NCBI GenBank assembly: GCA_949358305.1
Contig: OX442322.1
Coordinates: 806,001 to 870,000 of the forward strand
Direction: 5' to 3'
DNA length: 64,000 bases
From: Strigamia acuminata
Lineage: Eukaryota; Arthropoda; Chilopoda; Geophilomorpha; Linotaeniidae
How positions within the stretch are numbered: position 1 is the stretch's first letter; each line of letters opens with the position of its first letter. Both the position numbers and the translations under genes were made by a program. The notes under the pieces were generated by a model that saw only the letters and a list, made by a program, of their open reading frames with translations, searched no databases and had not been told where the DNA came from. Below are positions 28,964 through 39,585 of this stretch, piece by piece.

Positions 28964-29085
28964 ACCGCGTGGTCAGGCCTAAAGGCCTAACCCCGAGAAC
29001 GGAAAAATCTTGCCCGAACTTGTTGAAGTTGGTTCCGCCCGGGTAACGTCATTTTGTCGTCGACAATCTGACAAAACCACGCGGT
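28964..29085 (+). promoter_or_regulatory. G1 leader long-range hairpin, packaging-signal candidate
   Basis: ACCGCGTGGT (28964-28973) and ACCACGCGGT (29076-29085) are perfect 10-nt complements. They enclose smaller hairpins (GGCCT/AGGCC, AACTT/AAGTT). G2 keeps both arms unchanged. The position between PBS and gag suggests packaging or dimerisation; that is inference. Confidence 0.5.
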
Positions 29086-29838
29086 CGGGCCTAATTTTGA
29101 AAAGTTGACTTTTGTTGGAATTATTAAAGAATTCTATCAATTTAGCAGTTGTTTTAATTTTAGAATATTCTTTTAAATGTATTTTGCTTGAGACTTCAAG
29201 TTAAACCTAAATTTATTTGCCTAAATAAATTGGAAAGAAAATTGACGATTTTCGAAGGAATTAAAATTTATATTTTATTTCAAAATGGGTTTACCTTATT
29301 TAACAGACTTGGTCTACATTAAAATATTGGTTAAAAATCATGATCTCAAGTCATTGAAATCGAATTTTACGAATGGAATGCCATTCGAATTTTAGCGGAG
29401 AAGAATTCTCGCTGTTGTGTTGCCTAGCAACCCGTGTTGTGCAGAAAAGCCGTCGATTCAAACGAATTGGCGCGTCTTTTGAAATTACGAGTTTTAAAAC
29501 TTTAAAAAATTCCATAAAGGTGATCCTTCATTTATTAATAAATGCGGTGATATTTTAAAATATTTTGAAAAGTATCCATTTTGTTTGGTGACTACGTCAT
29601 AACATTGGAATCTGTCAAGATTGCGGTTCCACGAACTTGATGATTTCCACCAATCTCGGACGAGATTGGACTCTCGCGAGACTAGCGTTGATACTTGACC
29701 AATCAGAGAGGTGTATCGAAGTATCCATACTTCTTTTCGAACTAGTGTGACCACTGCTTCGTTTACGATCCTCCTGAACGTTTGCAACTTCATCGTTATC
29801 TCTCAGACTTAGGAAATTTTCTTAGTTTAAGTTTAGTT

Positions 29839-32075
29839 ATGACTAATAACCAGCATCACATGAACACCCGTGGTAAGGAAAGAACTTGTTTGACCGGTGA
29901 AATGAATCTATCCGGGTTTATACCTGTTCCTAATGGAATTGACGAAGTGGGAAACCACGCGGTCCATAATGGCGTTTCAAATGAAACAGCCGGACCATCT
30001 GGAGAGAATAGAGCTCCACGTGAACCTACTCCGCCTGGAGAAGAGGAATGCATTCCTGAAGGTTCTCATTTAGGCCGAGGCGGTCTATTATTTTGTCAGG
30101 ATCACGGTTTGAACCCAAACCAATTTAGATCTTTGACCGAAGTATTAGATTTTGTGCACGCGCATCGTGCTACGTCGGAGCAACCTAATTCCCCAGCCAG
30201 CCAAAGATTAAATAATTTTAGTCCCACTCCTTCGACGCCTATTTCTAGATATAGAAATAAAAATGCACAACCTCCTCGTCAAGATCAGTCGAATTTGACA
30301 CCAGGAGATTTTAATCGTGCTTTCCAACAACGATTACGAGCGAATAACTTCGCTCGCAACCAACAAAGAGGATTTACAAATCCAGAGAACTTTGAGAATA
30401 CGTTCAACAGAGCGAATTTGGGTCCGCCTAATATGGCCAACCCTAACCCAAGTTTTCCAAACGGATCAAATAGTTGTCCGAATCTCGCTGGAAATTTGAA
30501 CCCAAATTCAGGTGCGACAAGAGGTCCAAACCACCGTTTTGACCCAAATTCCAGATTTGCAAACAATTCTAGTCCAGCACCTAACATGCAACCCTTCCTC
30601 CGAACTCGAATAACCCAAATAATCCGAACGATTTAAATAATCCTTCTACTGGAACTCCAGGAAATTCAAATAACTATTTGAATCGGGGTACGCCAGGTAA
30701 TTCGAACTATCGTCCGAATTTTGGTAATCAAGAAAGTTCGCACAACCGTCCGAATTTTAACAATCGAGATAATTCTAATAATCATTCGAATTATGGGAAC
30801 CAAGGTAATTCGAATAACCATTCGAATTTTGGTAACCACAGTAGACCGAATCAAGGAGGGTCGAATAATTTCAACCCCGACAATGGTGGCTCAAGTCAAA
30901 ATAACTCGAGTCAACTAAACAATGGCGGATCGTCAAAAGACAATTCGCGCCCCCCCAGTAGCTTTGGAATGACGGCTGATGACCTCGCGTCAATTGCCAC
31001 GACCATGCACAAGTTGATGCAGGCAGGAAAAAGTTCCGCCACTGTCCCTCAAACTAACTGTTTGAAACCACCAGATATCCCTGTATTCTCCGGAAAAGCA
31101 GAAGAAAGCGAACGCTTTCTCAATATTGTAAAAAATGTCGCTTTCCTGCGAAACATGTCACTCGATGACATGCTTGTTAAAGGCGTGGCCGGTTATTTAA
31201 CCGAGCAAGCGCATGGTTGGTTTCATGAACGGAGAGAAGATTTCATATCTTGGGAAGTATTTGAACAGGCGTTCAAAGAACGGTTTGTAGCCACTCGACA
31301 AGAGCGGACGAACCAACTAACTAAGTTGAAACAACTGGAAACGGAAAGTCTTTACGACTTTATGCACAAATATTACCAGTTATGGATATTACAAGACAGT
31401 CTTGATGCAAAAGGAGCTGGTTGTCTTTTTATCGGGAGTGTAACTCCTGCTAACGATTTGCTTTTGCATACGCAAGGCATAGCGGATCTGCCTCTGACAG
31501 AGATTTATGCCGTTATAACTAAAAATAAAGGCTTGTACAGTCGTACAGCTAATGGAGCAAGGGAAAATATTTCCAATCCAGTTGTTTTCCCACCTCGGAA
31601 AACTGACACACGTCCTCAGTCGAAGGCAAATGCTAAATCTTTAACTTTGGATTCACAAGAACAACTTAATATTTGTGAAGAAGAGTTACCTGAGGAATGC
31701 GAAGCTGTCTATTTAATAAATGGAACAGTAGATCAGACCAGACGTGGTCAATTAGTTTGTTACCACTGTAAGAAACCAGGACACATGCGTCGAGAATGTC
31801 CAGATTTAAAACCACGTGCAAATTTCAACTCTGAAGAGTTGCAAAAACGAAGTACCCCGGATTCCCCGACTGTGGATCCTACTTCTAAACGTCCTAATAA
31901 CAGATGGATAACTCAAGAAGTGTTGGATGCAACACTAGATGCTAAACTTGATGCGAAACTTAATACTTTTGAAAATAAGTTACAAACTTCGCTGACTAAC
32001 TCGTTGGCAGAAATGGTCAAGACTTTGATCAAGCCAGAATCTGCTGATTCAAGTGCGACTAGTTCAAAAAACTAA
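29839..32075 (+). pseudogene. gag: G1 Gag, broken by a 10-nt deletion
   Basis: Starts MTNNQHHMNTRGKE, the start used by the intact G2 Gag. A net loss of 10 nt near 30592, just after PNMQ, shifts the frame so the first part ends at 30636; the rest is open from 30678 to 32075. The second part has the N/S/Q-rich repeats, a retrotransposon Gag domain (WFHERREDFISWEVFEQAF), the CCHC knuckle CYHCKKPGHMRREC and a coiled-coil-like LDAKLDAKLNTFENKL end. It ends inside the frameshift signal for pol. The capsid would not be made in full from this copy. Confidence 0.9.
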
Positions 32076-32106
32076 ATCCGGGGGACGAAGGTTTGTTCCA
32101 TCCCCC
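32066..32106 (+). promoter_or_regulatory. G1 -1 ribosomal frameshift signal (gag to pol)
   Basis: Slippery heptamer A AAA AAC (32066-32072) is in the gag frame directly before the gag TAA. After a 7-nt spacer, GGGGGA (32080-32085) pairs perfectly with TCCCCC (32101-32106), with an inner GAA/TTC pair. The downstream frame is the -1 frame, which is open into pol. All parts of a canonical signal are present. Confidence 0.88.
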
Positions 32107-35100
32107 AGAAGTGGCTACTACTACGTCGGAATCTTTATTTATGGGTGGAGACACAACTTGTCTTGAAATAGCCACTAGTCATAGTGGCGGAGTAGAGGAA
32201 AATCTGCAAGAAATGACAGAACAATTAAAAAATCTGACATTATTTCCACACAAGTGCTACACGAAGAAATTCTGTAGACTCCGCCGACTCAACAGAGTCA
32301 TAGGTGGTAATAATTTGCACAATATTACTTTAGGTAATAATAAAGACGATCCTCGAATGAAGATCACAATTGGTGGGCTCACCTACAACGCGCTCATGGA
32401 TACAGGAGCATCTCAATGTTACATCGGAGAACAACTCTTGTCTGAAACTCAGGCTTTGCCAGAATTCTTACAAGAGGCTCCCAGAAACATGATGGTGAAC
32501 GCTGTAGGCGTAGCACACAAGCCTGTCGGACAAATAACTTTGTGCGTGCAATGGGCTGATGAACTTACACCAATGAATTTCATCGTTTTAGCAAAACGAG
32601 TTTGTGGCTTGATACTTGGTCACAATTTCATGCGCAGACAGAAAATTAGTCCGCATCCACATTTACAAGAGTTCTCTTGTGCAGATAAACCTAATTGGTC
32701 CGCCCCCTATGAGTCGGAAGAAGCCAATTTGGCTCTTGCCCCGTTAAATCGAATTACTTTCGATTATTTAGGACTGTCGTCCACTCTAAACTCAATTGAG
32801 TTAACAGACACTCCTGTGTTGACTTGGGATGAAAAATTAGTTGAGGAGAGCGACTGCACTCCAGAACAACGACTAGCACTTCGCGAAGTGGTTAACTCGA
32901 TACCGAATGTATTTCGTGATCAAGTTGGGTGCACTAACGTGACCCAACATCGTATTAAGTTCAAAGAAGGGCATTCATTGCCCAAAATGCAGTATAGAAT
33001 GTATAACCCGGCCAAGAGAGCCATTATGACCAAACTAGCTGCAGAATTGGAACAGGATGGACTCATTGAAAAGGCCAAAGGGCCCTTCATAAGTCATCCC
33101 GTCATTGTTGCGAAGCCTGACGGCTCGTATAGGATGTGCATTGACTACCGGTGGCTAAATGCCATCACTGAAGTCGAAGTAATACAAATGCCAAGTATTG
33201 ACCTTTTATTGCATAATACTGGTCCTGCTAGGTATTTTACGTCAATTGACCTTGTCAAAGGTTACTACCAAGTCGAGATGTGTAAAGAAGATCGTCCAAA
33301 GACGGCATTTTACACGCCAAATGGTCCATATCAGTTTGTGCGAATGCCGTTCGGCCTTTGCAATGCGCCTTGTACTTTCCAACGTCTGATGGAAGGCATT
33401 TTAGGCTCAGCTTTGCAAGACTACGCGTTAGTTTATTTGGATGACGTAATTGTGTATTCAGATAATTGGGATGATCATCTCAAACATGTTCGAGATGTTT
33501 TGGAAAGGCTTAACCAAGCCAACATGACAATAAATAAAGCGAAATCTCGTTTTGGGCGTACAGAATTAAAATTCTTGGGCCACTGGATTAAACCCGAAGG
33601 TCTCTTCGGTGATCCCGATAAAATATCGGCGATCATGAAATTTCCCACCCCCACGTGTGCTAAAGACATTCAGCGCTTTCACGGCATGACTAACTTCTTC
33701 AGGAAGTTTGTTCCAAATCACGGAACTATTGCCGCACCATACACACGTATGATGAATGAGAAAACTCCATTTGAATGGGGAGAGGAGCAGACAGAAGCTT
33801 TTAATAAAATTAAAGAGCTACTTTGTGGTGACAACTGTCTACACAAACCAGATATGACTTTGCCATTTGTTGTCATGACTGACGCTTCTCATGAAGGCTT
33901 AGGAGCTGTCCTTTGCCAAGACGTCGATATATTCGATGAAAAGAAGCAGAAAAACATTTCTGTACCCAGACCTGTAGCTTATGCAAGCAGAGTTTTACGT
34001 GGAGCAGAGAAGCGTTATACAACGCCGGAACTCGAATGTCTCGCAGTCGTGTGGGCTATTGATCGATTTAAACCATATCTCGAATATGGTACGTTCACTT
34101 TAGAGTCAGATGCAGAAGCACTGAAATGGTTGATGCGAACGCCTGAACCATCTGGGAAATTTGGCCGATGGGCCTTAAGAATCCAATGTGGAAATTTTAA
34201 AATTATTTTTCGAAAAGGTGCTGCTAACCAAGTTGCGGACGCACTTTCTAGAGCCCCACTAACAGAGGAAGACATTCCTCTTTGTGATCATGTGGAACCT
34301 GTCGAAATTAAACAATATTGGCCTGAGTGGGACGGAAATCCTTCTGTTTCATTAAATCGTGCCCCAGAAAAACGAGAATATTTGGCTAGTGCGCGTTCCT
34401 ATTTTTCAGAAAATTCTAAAGAATGTTCTGAAGAAAAGGAGGGGGATGAAGTACAAGAAACCTTGTACAGTGCATTGACTGAAGTACTTAAAGAAGTCCC
34501 TCCTACAAGGAGAGAAATAATAGATGCTCAGTTACTGGATATTGAATGCAAACGCATTCGAGAATATTTATTAAATGACAAGGTTGTTGGGATACCACAA
34601 TCTGAAATAAAAGAATGGAAAAACAAAGTCAAAAACTATTGTTTAGACAAAAAAGAAGTTGATGGTGATCAAATGATCATCTATTTTAACCCTTCATTCG
34701 AAGAGGAATTAAACGATTCGGGAAACGGCTTTAAAGCCGTTGTACCCAGTTCACTCGTAAAACGAGTACTCTTCGCTTGTCATGGCCACCCCCTAAGCGG
34801 TCACGCTGGGATGAGTAAGACGCTTGAGAAAACGCGTTTAATATATTTCTGGCCTGGTATGAGTAGAAGTGTCAGGAACTACGTCAAAAGCTGCACGCAC
34901 TGTGCTCAGTACAAGCCTATTCAACAGAAAAGGCACGCAGCTCCTTACACACCACACAACATGACCAATCCTTGGGAATGTATTAACATGGACTTGATGG
35001 GCCCGAAACCCGCGGGAAGGTCCCAAAACCAATATATTTTTGTCATTATTGACAATTGTACCAAATTCGTCGAAATTAAGGCTTTGACAAAAGCCACGAG

Positions 35101-36271
35101 CGCTAACTGCGTTCAAGAATTAAGATCTGTTACAAACAGATGGGGACACCCCAAAAAGATTGTGAGCGATAACGGAAAACAATTTGTTTCTGATATTTAC
35201 AATGAGTATTGCGATATGTACAACATTCGCCCGTCTCATACGAGCACGTATCATGCCCAGGCGAACCCGACAGAGCGAGCCAATAGAGATATAAAAACGA
35301 TGCTGGCTGTGTACACAGATGTGCACACGCAATGGCCACGATATTTAGACGAATTCGCGTTCGCGATGAGAAATAATGTCTCAGCGGCAACAGGCTCAAG
35401 CCCGATGTTACTGAACACGGGACGAATCGTAACATTACCTTTCGACCCAAGGATTATTAAACATGCCAATCCATTTGACAAAGAAAATCCAGAAAAATAT
35501 GTCAGAGTACTATTGGATGTATTGCGCAGATCGCATCAAGAGATGCATCGCAGAATTCAATTGAATTTTGAACGACATAGGAAAATACACGAACAAAAGT
35601 TTGTAATTACGGAGTTCGAAGTTGGAGATTTAGTTTGGAAGCAAACTCACATTCTCTCGTGCGCAGATAAAAATATCTCCGCTGGATTTGCTGAGAAGAG
35701 AGATGGACCATGGGAAATTACTAAAGTACTTCCTGGCGGAGCGTATAAATTACGCAAATTAGCTGATGGTTCGATTGAAAAATCAGTGAATATTAAAGCG
35801 TTGTACCCCTATACGCCTTCGTACCCGATTGAGACTTGGAAAGTAGGACAAAAGTCCGCCTCTTACTCGCCTCAAGAAAATCCTAAATGGATGGACGAAA
35901 GTAATCAACTTCCGGATGCTGAAGAAATGGAATTAATTCCTGAAACTTCTTCAGAAATTCCAATGGAATTATCCGACTCAACTTCGGTGCAAATTGACAA
36001 ATCTGCGCCCATTAAGTCTAAACATAGACATAGACAACGATTAACTGCTATAGAAAAGAAAGCGGCGTTAAAAAGAGGCGAAATTCCAAAGAAACCACCT
36101 CGAAAACCTCGCAAACCCCAACCGGTAGTTCCACGAACTAGCACTCGTCCACGACGAGAACGAAAACCAAATCCTAAATATGCAGATGAAAATTTCGTGC
36201 GAAACATCACTGCAGTATTTAAAAAACCATACCAACAACGAGGAAAAGCCTCAAAGTTCTGTTGGAATTGA
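32072..36271 (+). CDS. pol: G1 Pol: protease, RT, RNase H, integrase (Ty3/gypsy)
   Basis: Expressed by -1 frameshifting; there is no convincing own ATG near the start. Numbered from the TTG at 32093: retropepsin DTGASQCYIG (D103), RT with the block FISHPVIVAKPDGSYRMCID, FGLCNAP and YLDD (448-451), RNase H TDASHEGLGAVL, integrase zinc motif (HGHPLSGHAG with CTHC), core D967, D1026 and E1061, and a GPY/F-like DGPWEI module. RT-RNase H-integrase order is Ty3/gypsy. The lysine/arginine-rich tail ends GKASKFCWN; no chromodomain. No damage seen, unlike gag of the same copy. Confidence 0.95.
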   Translation, partial: LNPGDEGLFHPPEVATTTSESLFMGGDTTCLEIATSHSGGVEENLQEMTEQLKNLTLFPHKCYTKKFCRLRRLNRVIGGNNLHNITLGNNKDDPRMKITIGGLTYNALMDTGASQCYIGEQLLSETQALPEFLQEAPRNMMVNAVGVAHKPVGQITLCVQWADELTPMNFIVLAKRVCGLILGHNFMRRQKISPHPHLQEFSCADKPNWSAPYESEEANLALAPLNRITFDYLGLSSTLNSIELTDTPVLTWDEKLVEESDCTPEQRLALREVVNSIPNVFRDQVGCTNVTQHRIKFKEGHSLPKMQYRMYNPAKRAIMTKLAAELEQDGLIEKAKGPFISHPVIVAKPDGSYRMCIDYRWLNAITEVEVIQMPSIDLLLHNTGPARYFTSIDLVKGYYQVEMCKEDRPKTAFYTPNGPYQFVRMPFGLCNAPCTFQRLMEGILGSALQDYALVYLDDVIVYSDNWDDHLKHVRDVLERLNQANMTINKAKSRFGRTELKFLGHWIKPEGLFGDPDKISAIMKFPTPTCAKDIQRFHGMTNFFRKFVPNHGTIAAPYTRMMNEKTPFEWGEEQTEAFNKIKELLCGDNCLHKPDMTLPFVVMTDASHEGLGAVLCQDVDIFDEKKQKNISVPRPVAYASRVLRGAEKRYTTPELECLAVVWAIDRFKPYLEYGTFTLESDAEALKWLMRTPEPSGKFGRWALRIQCGNFKIIFRKGAANQVADALSRAPLTEEDIPLCDHVEPVEIKQYWPEWDGNPSVSLNRAPEKREYLASARSYFSENSKECSEEKEGDEVQETLYSALTEVLKEVPPTRREIIDAQLLDIECKRIREYLLNDKVVGIPQSEIKEWKNKVKNYCLDKKEVDGDQMIIYFNPSFEEELNDSGNGFKAVVPSSLVKRVLFACHGHPLSGHAGMSKTLEKTRLIYFWPGMSRSVRNYVKSCTHCAQYKPIQQKRHAAPYTPHNMTNPWECINMDLMGPKPAGRSQNQYIFVIIDNCTKFVEIKALTKATSANCVQELRSVTNRWGHPKKIVSDNGKQFVSDIYNEYCDMYNIRPSHTSTYHAQANPTERANRDIKTMLAVYTDVHTQWPRYLDEFAFAMRNNVSAATGSSPMLLNTGRIVTLPFDPRIIKHANPFDKENPEKYVRVLLDVLRRSHQEMHRRIQLNFERHRKIHEQKFVITEFEVGDLVWKQTHILSCADKNISAGFAEKRDGPWEITKVLPGGAYKLRKLADGSIEKSVNIKALYPYTPSYPIETWKVGQKSASYSPQENPKWMDESNQLPDAEEMELIPETSSEIPMELSDSTSVQIDKSAPIKSKHRHRQRLTAIEKKAALKRGEIPKKPPRKPRKPQPVVPRTSTRPRRERKPNPKYADENFVRNITAVFKKPYQQRGKASKFCWN

Positions 36272-37319
36272 TAAGTTTTATTCAAAACTTGAAGACTGTA
36301 ATTATTTACATGTCTGACAGGTGTAGTGATTTATAATCTCAACACCGGGGGACAAGATATTACGATATTTATTGAAATTTATATTAAAAATATGAATTTG
36401 TTGCGAAGACTTAAATATTCGATAGAATATTTTAATTTTTGGTTGTATTTACATGTATTTTAACTAAAATACAGAGAATTACTTTGAAAAGTGATAATCT
36501 CGCGTAATTACGAAGGTACGAGACTTACGAGGTGTGATTAAACCTCGAACCCGACAATTAATAGGGAATAAAATTCCCAGGGTTCATTGCACACAAACAC
36601 TTCGTAAAACACGTGGATACCAGTGACTTCGTCCCTTCGTCTCCTCTTCACTTTTTCGACTTGAGAATTTCGACGCTAATTCATTTAGCCAACTGCAAAC
36701 ACGAAACTTCCAACAGTAAGTAGTTTCGTTATTTTTCTTTGACCAAAGAATTGAAAATTGTTCGCAACAATTGATAAATTATCGGCGTCCCGATAAAAGT
36801 TAAAAAATTCGCGTGTAGTATAAGCGTGAATCGGCATTAAATCACTCTGGAAGTTTAACTATTCAGTCAAATAGTTGAGTTAAATATTAATAATGAATTA
36901 TTAAGATTTAAGTATGTAGGCACTAATTATTTAAATCAAGTCGCGGTCGAGGCTTGCATAAATTATTTGGCGATGAATTTTCGATGTAAGATATTTATTA
37001 GACTAAGTATTAATTAATTAATGCGAAAAGTTATCTTTGATACTCGGAAGATGGATTAAATAGTTTACGAAATTAAAGGGATTTTTTCTTTTGAAAAATC
37101 AACAAGTTGCGATTTTCGATGAAAATCGCTGTCAGGCGAGTCCATTCTCGTGTCATAAACACAAGGGGAATGTGACTCATTAGTGTCACGTGTTAAGGGT
37201 TATAAATAACTCGAGTTGTGTATTTTCGTTGCAAACAATACGTTTTAATTCTTTGGACTCAAGGAATGATTATTTAGAGTGGAATTATTTTTAATAAAAT
37301 AATTTATTTGCGTCTACAG
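36272..37319 (+). other. G1 noncoding region with second polypurine tract and splice acceptor
   Basis: 1.05 kb without a convincing ORF. CCGGGGGA (36345-36352) repeats the 3' polypurine tract at 39576 and could act as a central tract. The region ends TTTATTTGCGTCTACAG immediately before the ORF3 ATG, a 3' splice site. G2 has TCTGCAG at the same place. Confidence 0.6.
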
Positions 37320-38840
37320 ATGGGAAGTGGTAAACACCGCTCAAAACGGAGTCATCGACGACACCGTCATGAAAGCTCGTCCAGCTCGTCCACCTCGTCT
37401 AGTGACGAGCAACGCCGTTCAGCGGAACGCGCTTACATGAGGGCCCAACCGATACCGACGGCGCCCGCCTCGATGTACGCCCTGACGCCGCTGCAACTCG
37501 CAACGCTTAATTGGCTAAGCGTCCATCCGGACGGACTTCCGCTCGACTTAAATGCGATGATGCAGGCCCCATCCACTTCTGCGCAGCCAACTATTTATGA
37601 GTCGGCGCAATTGGCCCCGATGGCCCAAGTGGCGTATCCACCCGCGAACGTTATCAACGTCCCGTTGGCCCCGCATTCGCCAGAATTTCGGCCGCCAACT
37701 GCAAGCGTGGCGCCCACCGTCGCCAACACGTCGAATGCGGCTGCACCGACTGTGATGGGACAATCAGCGTATGTTACGCATCTTCCTGCTGGTGCTGAGT
37801 CTTCTGCATCAGAATATGGATGGAATGAGCCGCCGCCGGGCGCTTTGCGTTATTCGGAGCCTGTTTCTCGCAACCGCGAGTACCGAGCGGCCAATAAGGC
37901 ACGAAAAAAGGACGAGAAGGCCCGCCTGCGCAAGGAGCAGTGCGAACGAGACATGGCAGCCGGAATACCTCACGATAACATCGTGACGGACCAGGCAACT
38001 GAGACGATCTGCCCCTTTTGCGTCGGTTGTGGGTGGTGCTGCGGTGCATCCGCAGGTTCCTCATTAATGAGATGTCCCAACTGTCGAGGAAGGAAAACGC
38101 GACCGCGTTCGGAGCCGTGGCGCAAGGAGGTTCAGCCCCACGTGGTGAAAGGCATTAAGCCTAACGAGAAGCGATGTTGGGCTCACTGCCCAAAGTGCCG
38201 ACTTTTCCTGAATAGTCGCGGCGAAGCGGTTTACATCGACCCGCGCTTCCTCACCTGGGCCCGCGCTGAAGCCAACGCCGGCGTAAGAGTCGAACTCCTT
38301 CGACAGTCGCCGCCGCCGTCTGAAGACTCCGAAGTTTCAACTGAAACTGTCCAGGCCGTCGAGAGCGCCGGAAGCGAGGTGCAGGAAGAATTCGTTCGAC
38401 CAAGAGCGATGTCGCGTGGGCGAGGCTGTCTTACGCTCGACCGAGCGAGGGAAATTGCTAAGGTTCAACGAACCAATATCTTGGCACGAGGGCGAGCTCG
38501 TAAGCTGCAACAGGCTGTTGAAACGTCGTCTAAACCAGTGGAGGATCCTCCAGCGGCCGTAACCGACGTGTCCAGCGCCCCTCCAGCGTCTAAGTCTGAG
38601 ACTTCGGACGACGCACAGTTCGAGGACGCCGAGGAGTTGCTTTCCGTCGTCGATTTCGTGGCGGAATTGCTCGAGGATCTACCGTTCCCACCTCCGAGCC
38701 CAGAGGAGATTGAAGCTCCGGAGGAAGCTGTGTTTTCCGCCGTCTCGACAGAGGCGACTGAAGAGTCGGATTTTCTGACTTCTGCTGAAGTCGAGAAGAA
38801 GGAAGAGAAAGTTTCGACTGACGTCGAAAAAGAGGATTAA
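37320..38840 (+). CDS. G1 ORF3: basic/Cys-cluster/acidic protein in env position
   Basis: 506 aa starting MGSGKHRSKRSHRRHRH at the ATG next to the splice acceptor. Order: basic Arg/His stretch and Ser run (1-35, nuclear-signal-like), Pro/Ala-rich part with APSTSAQP, charged helix (ANKARKKDEKARLRKEQ), Cys cluster C231, C234, C237, C240, C241, C252, C255 and C286, C290, C293 (the CPNCRGRK piece is DnaJ-zinc-like), a basic RGRARKLQ region, and an acidic/hydrophobic end (about 430-475, VVDFVAELLEDLPF). No signal peptide or membrane segment, so not an envelope. A nuclear or RNA-binding regulator is inferred; no family recognised. Confidence 0.85.
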   Translation: MGSGKHRSKRSHRRHRHESSSSSSTSSSDEQRRSAERAYMRAQPIPTAPASMYALTPLQLATLNWLSVHPDGLPLDLNAMMQAPSTSAQPTIYESAQLAPMAQVAYPPANVINVPLAPHSPEFRPPTASVAPTVANTSNAAAPTVMGQSAYVTHLPAGAESSASEYGWNEPPPGALRYSEPVSRNREYRAANKARKKDEKARLRKEQCERDMAAGIPHDNIVTDQATETICPFCVGCGWCCGASAGSSLMRCPNCRGRKTRPRSEPWRKEVQPHVVKGIKPNEKRCWAHCPKCRLFLNSRGEAVYIDPRFLTWARAEANAGVRVELLRQSPPPSEDSEVSTETVQAVESAGSEVQEEFVRPRAMSRGRGCLTLDRAREIAKVQRTNILARGRARKLQQAVETSSKPVEDPPAAVTDVSSAPPASKSETSDDAQFEDAEELLSVVDFVAELLEDLPFPPPSPEEIEAPEEAVFSAVSTEATEESDFLTSAEVEKKEEKVSTDVEKED

Positions 38841-39585
38841 AAAGGGACAAAATTAACATTCGTTATTTTTTCTGAGTGGAAATATTTTTTGACTAAAAAA
38901 TATTCCAAGTGTTTGTTATGTTTTTGCAATTACGAAATATTCTCATGAGTGTTGTGTTTGTTTGGTTTCAAAATCTTGAACTAATTATTTAAATATTCGT
39001 AAGAATATAGTTTGATTTAAAATTGGATTCAATTTAATTTGTGTTTCCGAATTCAATTTGGTTGTTATTTTGAAATAATCATATTAATATATGTTTGTTT
39101 GATTTATCTGCAAATTTCATAATTCTTTGTGGAAATTTTGTGTTTATTTTGCTTTGATCGAAGTATTAAAAGAATTTCAAGTTGAAATTCGATAATTTTT
39201 ATGACAGTCGTAATAAAAATTAGTAGTTTAGATTTTCGATAAATAAAATTTTGCATAAGTTTATTTTTATTGATTATCTTGTTGATTAATAAGCTGTGAA
39301 GAAGTTTATTTGACGGAGAAAATAAAATTTCTATCGAAATTAGTTTTCTCGAACATGTATCCATGTTCGGACGAGTTCATTTCCGTCGCTTAGCAACCAG
39401 GAGTTGCGCAGTGCAGAGGAGCCGATTAGTCTAATCGGGTGACGAAGTTTCTGAAAGAAATAACGTGATTAAGTTTAATAAAATACTTACCAAGTGGATT
39501 AATTCGATAGAATTAGGTGAACATTCTTATCCATTAAGAATGACAATCAAGAGTTAGTAAACTCTATGCTTGTCACCGGGGGATG
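38841..39585 (+). other. G1 region between ORF3 and 3' LTR
   Basis: AT-rich, noncoding. It ends with the polypurine tract CCGGGGGATG (39576-39585), the primer for plus-strand synthesis, directly before TGTGATG of the LTR. Nothing else seen. Confidence 0.75.

Noticed and set aside
37320-38840. ORF3 as a retroviral envelope (errantivirus-like)
   Set aside because: No signal peptide, furin site, fusion peptide or transmembrane helix; composition is basic, Cys-cluster and acidic.
39104-39364. 86-aa minus-strand ORF after ORF3
   Set aside because: Ile/Lys-rich translation of AT-rich DNA; not present in G2 at the same place.
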